A stretch of 64,000 bases of DNA, taken from assembly GCA_017999915.1 (NCBI GenBank), contig JAGNKX010000005.1, forward strand, positions 186,001-250,000, written 5' to 3'. The translations under genes and the position numbers were made by a program. Below are positions 61,293-64,000 of the stretch, piece by piece. The notes below the pieces were generated by a model, which saw only the letters and a list, made by a program, of their open reading frames with translations, ran no database searches and had not been told where the DNA came from. Within the stretch, counting starts at the first letter, position 1. Each line of letters starts with the position of its first letter. The DNA is from Spirochaetota bacterium. Its GTDB lineage: Bacteria > Spirochaetota > UBA4802 > UBA5550.

Positions 61293-62750
61293 TCAATACC
61301 GGAGCACGCGGTGGTTATCCCAGTCGGTAATATATACCCTATCTGAATAAACAGCTATACCCCAGGGATGGTATAAGCTTGTAGCGGTGGGAGAAGCAGC
61401 TCCAGCCCCCTGATTGATGGCAGCGGATGTTAAGCTACCACCCTGGCCATAAACCCCAGTTGCGGTCACACTGGTTCCCCAGTAATGCAGTACACGATTG
61501 TTGTTATGATCAGCAATATAGACACCACTCGCATCAAGCGCAACACCTGTCGGGCCATTCAAACCTGTTGCGCTAGTAGAGGATCCGTTCGAGGTAAAAT
61601 TTGTTCCTGAAGCACCCTGACCATAGACCCGCGTCGCAGTCGTGCTGGTCCCTTCATAATACAGAACCCGATGATTCTGGTAATCAGCGATATATATACC
61701 ACCTGCATCAACCGCTAATCCGCAAGGATAATACAAACTACTGGCGCTGATGCCGCCTTTATTATCGTTACTGGTTGCGAAATTACCGCCCTGACCATAA
61801 ACACGGGTCGCCGTCGTGCTAGTTCCAGCATAATATAGAACTCGATTGTTCCCCGCATCAGCGATATAAATCCCAACTCCGTCCGTCGCTATTGCATAAG
61901 GAATATATAAACCGCTTTCAGCTAAACTAGGATAATTTAAAGCTTGAGTTGTAAAATCACCTCCCTGGCCATAAACCCGCGTTGCTGTTGTACTGTCCCA
62001 TTCAAAAAACAGCAAACGGTGGTTATTGGGATCAGTTATATATACATCGCCCGCATAAATCGCTACAGAATATGGGTCACTCATGCTTGCAGCGCTGACG
62101 CCGCCGTTATTATTAATAGCAGTTGAGAAACTGCCGCCCTGACCATAGACCAAAGATGCTTCTGTACTATTCCCTGCATAATATAATACTCGATAATTCC
62201 GACTGTCAGCTATATAAACACCATGATCATTAATTGCAATGCTTGCCGGCCTAACTAAACTTTTTGCACTTATACCGTCTTTATTGGGGTTTGATGTTGT
62301 AAAATCACCCCCCTGCCCGTACACTGCCACCGCGATCGGATTATAGGGCATCCGTGTCGCCTGCTTCACCGAATACCCCATGGCGTTCCGGGCCACTACT
62401 ATTATGCGATATGTTTTATTCATATCCAGGCCGGCGAAGACAAATCCCCCGGCCGCGGTATCGAGGGAGCCCTGGGTATAGATTCCGGACACTTCATGGC
62501 CGGTAACGCTTATTTCGCCGTCAATGCCGCAGTAGACGGCAATGGTCGTGTCAAGGTGCCCGTCAGTGGCCAGGGTCGGCCGCGGAACCAGGATTGAGCC
62601 GGAATCCGCTAACGGCCCCAGGTCGTTCAGCGCCGGCGGCGCCAAAAGAATGATCCCCATGTTTTTAAACACGCCGGTGTAGAGGTCGCCGCAGGCCAGG
62701 ACAGGCCAGATCAGGACCGCCACCAGTAATAATTTCATGAAGGTTTTCAT
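61293..62750 (-). CDS. NHL-repeat six-bladed beta-propeller lipoprotein
   Basis: 485 residues. Lipobox WPVLAC gives a lipidated Cys about residue 20. Residues 40-150 look like a fold rich in beta-strands (fibronectin-like, with AGLDMNKTYRIIVVARNAMG). Then six repeats of about 55 residues starting at VYGQGG: each has SLVRPASIAINDHGVYIAD or a relative and then NYRVLYYAGNSTEA or close. This is an NHL-type propeller. Composition is less GC-rich than neighbours. It resembles the lipoprotein at 15584 in layout but not in repeat sequence. Function unknown. Start chosen at ATG 62750; 62738 is an alternative. Confidence 0.85.
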   Translation of the reverse strand: MKTFMKLLLVAVLIWPVLACGDLYTGVFKNMGIILLAPPALNDLGPLADSGSILVPRPTLATDGHLDTTIAVYCGIDGEISVTGHEVSGIYTQGSLDTAAGGFVFAGLDMNKTYRIIVVARNAMGYSVKQATRMPYNPIAVAVYGQGGDFTTSNPNKDGISAKSLVRPASIAINDHGVYIADSRNYRVLYYAGNSTEASLVYGQGGSFSTAINNNGGVSAASMSDPYSVAIYAGDVYITDPNNHRLLFFEWDSTTATRVYGQGGDFTTQALNYPSLAESGLYIPYAIATDGVGIYIADAGNNRVLYYAGTSTTATRVYGQGGNFATSNDNKGGISASSLYYPCGLAVDAGGIYIADYQNHRVLYYEGTSTTATRVYGQGASGTNFTSNGSSTSATGLNGPTGVALDASGVYIADHNNNRVLHYWGTSVTATGVYGQGGSLTSAAINQGAGAASPTATSLYHPWGIAVYSDRVYITDWDNHRVLRY

Positions 62751-62772
62751 TACACCGCCCCCGCACAAATCG

Positions 62773-64000
62773 TTAAAACCTGAACCCGATGGCACCGGTC
62801 AGGCTTATAAAATCCATGAGACCTTTATTCTCGATAATGCCGCCGTACCGGGCGCCGGCGCGCAGCAGCAGGAATTTCTTTATGATGAAGGTGCAGTCCA
62901 GGCCCGCGGCGAACATGGGCTCCACCTGGCTCCTTGTCCGGTAGCGCTGGAACAGCAGCGACTCCACCAGACCTTCCATGAACACGCTCCGGTCAGCCCT
63001 GTTCCAGCTCCCGCCCATGGCGATCGACGGGTCCAGGGAGAACCACCGGGTGAGCTGTATCCGGTAGGATATCTTCCCCATGAAGGGGACCATGGCGGTG
63101 AAGGTGGACTTGCCGGTCTTGCCTTCCAGGTATGAATATCCCGTCTCAATCCCCAGGCCGAGTCCGTCCAGGAAGAGGTTGTCCACCCCGACGTAGAGGG
63201 CCACGCCGTAGCCCGGCTTATAGAGGCGCCCGAAATCGCGCAGGGGCACCACGCACCCTGACCGGGCGGTGAACACGGTGTAGCGCAGAAGGCCGGTGGA
63301 AACCGGGTAGCTGTCCTCCGACTCCATGCCCCGCACGTCAATAGAGCGCACCGTGAAGGTCTCTTTCTTTGCCGGCGATAGGTTCTTAACCGCGAAGTCC
63401 GTCCTTTCCGTGGCGCCGATGGCCCTGAATCCACCGCCTTCCCTGCGGTACACGCGGTAGCCGGCTATCCTCCTGAATTCGTCCTTTACCTCGCCCCAGG
63501 TTATAATGGCCGAGAGCTCCTTTGCGTCCTTCGACAACTCCTTCTTGCAGGTCACGGGGTAAGGATAGGCGGGACGGCTCACGCCGGTATTGAAGGCAAT
63601 CTCCGCCCCGGAATCCGATTCATCCTTCGTGTTGTCCACGGAGGTCACGATGACGCCGTACTGGGTGCTGTCCCTGAGGCCCTTTATCTGGAACACGCTC
63701 TCCGAGGTCCTGCCTACAAGCCGGTACCCCGATGGAATCTTCACCTTCCCGGCCGGTACCGCCTCTTTCGAACCGCCGTCCTTCCCGGGAACATCGAAGG
63801 TCTTCAGGTAGACATTGTAATCGCTGATGACGCCGCCGCAGGGGTCCTCCGCCCTCTCCCAGGCCAGGTGCGCGGTATAGACCCGGTCCCGGTCCGAGGC
63901 CATCTTCGCTATCCTCACGCCCCCGGGCGGGACCGGCCTCCCCTTTTCCGTCACGATCCTGATCTCGTTGCTCGGGAGGGACTCATAATTGTCCCGGTCC
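62773..64000 (-). CDS. Fibronectin-III and outer-membrane barrel protein, 5' part beyond the window
   Basis: The frame stays open to base 64000, so the N-terminus and signal lie outside. Visible part: two fibronectin type III-like domains (HLAWERAEDPCGG...STQYGVIVTSVDN and AIITWGEVKDEFRRIAGYRVYRREG...), then a region with alternating aromatic/glycine strands (GVDNLFLDGLGLGIETGYSYLEGK, LTRWFSLDPSIAMGGSWN, AGARYGGIIEN) ending GFRF, a phenylalanine end typical of beta-barrels. It should be an outer-membrane protein with periplasmic or surface Fn3 domains. The NHL lipoprotein gene starts 22 bases after its stop, so they may be co-transcribed and interact. Confidence 0.75.
   Translation of the reverse strand, partial: DRDNYESLPSNEIRIVTEKGRPVPPGGVRIAKMASDRDRVYTAHLAWERAEDPCGGVISDYNVYLKTFDVPGKDGGSKEAVPAGKVKIPSGYRLVGRTSESVFQIKGLRDSTQYGVIVTSVDNTKDESDSGAEIAFNTGVSRPAYPYPVTCKKELSKDAKELSAIITWGEVKDEFRRIAGYRVYRREGGGFRAIGATERTDFAVKNLSPAKKETFTVRSIDVRGMESEDSYPVSTGLLRYTVFTARSGCVVPLRDFGRLYKPGYGVALYVGVDNLFLDGLGLGIETGYSYLEGKTGKSTFTAMVPFMGKISYRIQLTRWFSLDPSIAMGGSWNRADRSVFMEGLVESLLFQRYRTRSQVEPMFAAGLDCTFIIKKFLLLRAGARYGGIIENKGLMDFISLTGAIGFRF

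Noticed and set aside
61155-61346. 63-residue open frame on the plus strand
   Set aside because: Overlaps the end of the NHL gene, no ribosome site, no recognisable sequence.

Overview
The window is 64 kb of GC-rich chromosome from an anaerobic, double-membrane (diderm) bacterium. Supporting signs are an NADH-linked heterodisulfide reductase complex with many iron-sulfur proteins, a 2-hydroxyacyl-CoA dehydratase-type subunit, an MCE (Mla-like) lipid transporter, an outer-membrane barrel protein, Lnt and LspA for lipoprotein maturation, and many predicted lipoproteins. A TatT-like TPR lipoprotein and relaxed lipoboxes suggest a spirochaete-like lineage, but this is a guess; a deltaproteobacterial relative is also possible. 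No rRNA, tRNA, phage, insertion-sequence or CRISPR genes were recognised.

Layout. 1-5.4 kb: end of a Prc/Tsp protease, a 2-hydroxyacyl-CoA dehydratase-family protein, a membrane glycosyltransferase, and a three-gene MCE transporter whose ATPase has lost every catalytic motif. 5.7-21.2 kb: DUF362 and LarA-type proteins, a putative glycoside hydrolase, a DapF homologue with both catalytic cysteines replaced by serine, a gamma carbonic anhydrase, a hemerythrin, a beta-propeller lipoprotein, and two separate MBOAT + SGNH O-acylation cassettes. 21.6-34.1 kb: an Lhr helicase, an AbrB-type regulator, nitroreductase, lysA, lspA, a Cam-type carbonic anhydrase, an amidase, and a TetR regulator with a secreted protein of unknown function. 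34.5-41.2 kb: a seven-gene operon, hdrC-hdrB-hdrA-flxD-flxC-flxB-flxA, for an NADH-dependent, probably electron-bifurcating disulfide reductase. 41.6-46.3 kb: nitrilase-family protein, DUF4442 protein, small lipoprotein, a DRTGG protein with a CBS-HATPase partner, and a DODA-type dioxygenase. 46.3-64 kb: a striking tandem repeat array, two signalling systems with periplasmic-binding-protein sensors, lnt-ligA, a patatin, the TatT-like lipoprotein, small secreted proteins, an NHL propeller lipoprotein and a fibronectin-III/barrel protein cut by the window end.

The least expected DNA feature is a family of near-palindromes, CCGATA-(AC or GT)-TATCGG, found at three intergenic loci. At two of them the copies repeat every 21-22 bp (two helical turns) even though the linkers differ, which suggests binding by a protein on one face of the helix. 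Other repeat families include a G/C-run inverted repeat (two copies, one inside the hdr-flx operon) and a MITE-like element with ends resembling CTCTGCG...CGCGAGAA (two copies flanking lysA).

Working together: LspA and Lnt mature the many lipoproteins; Hdr-Flx links NADH to a disulfide and perhaps ferredoxin; the MBOAT cassettes modify an envelope polymer; the lysA and DapF-like genes touch diaminopimelate metabolism, with the DapF chemistry in doubt.
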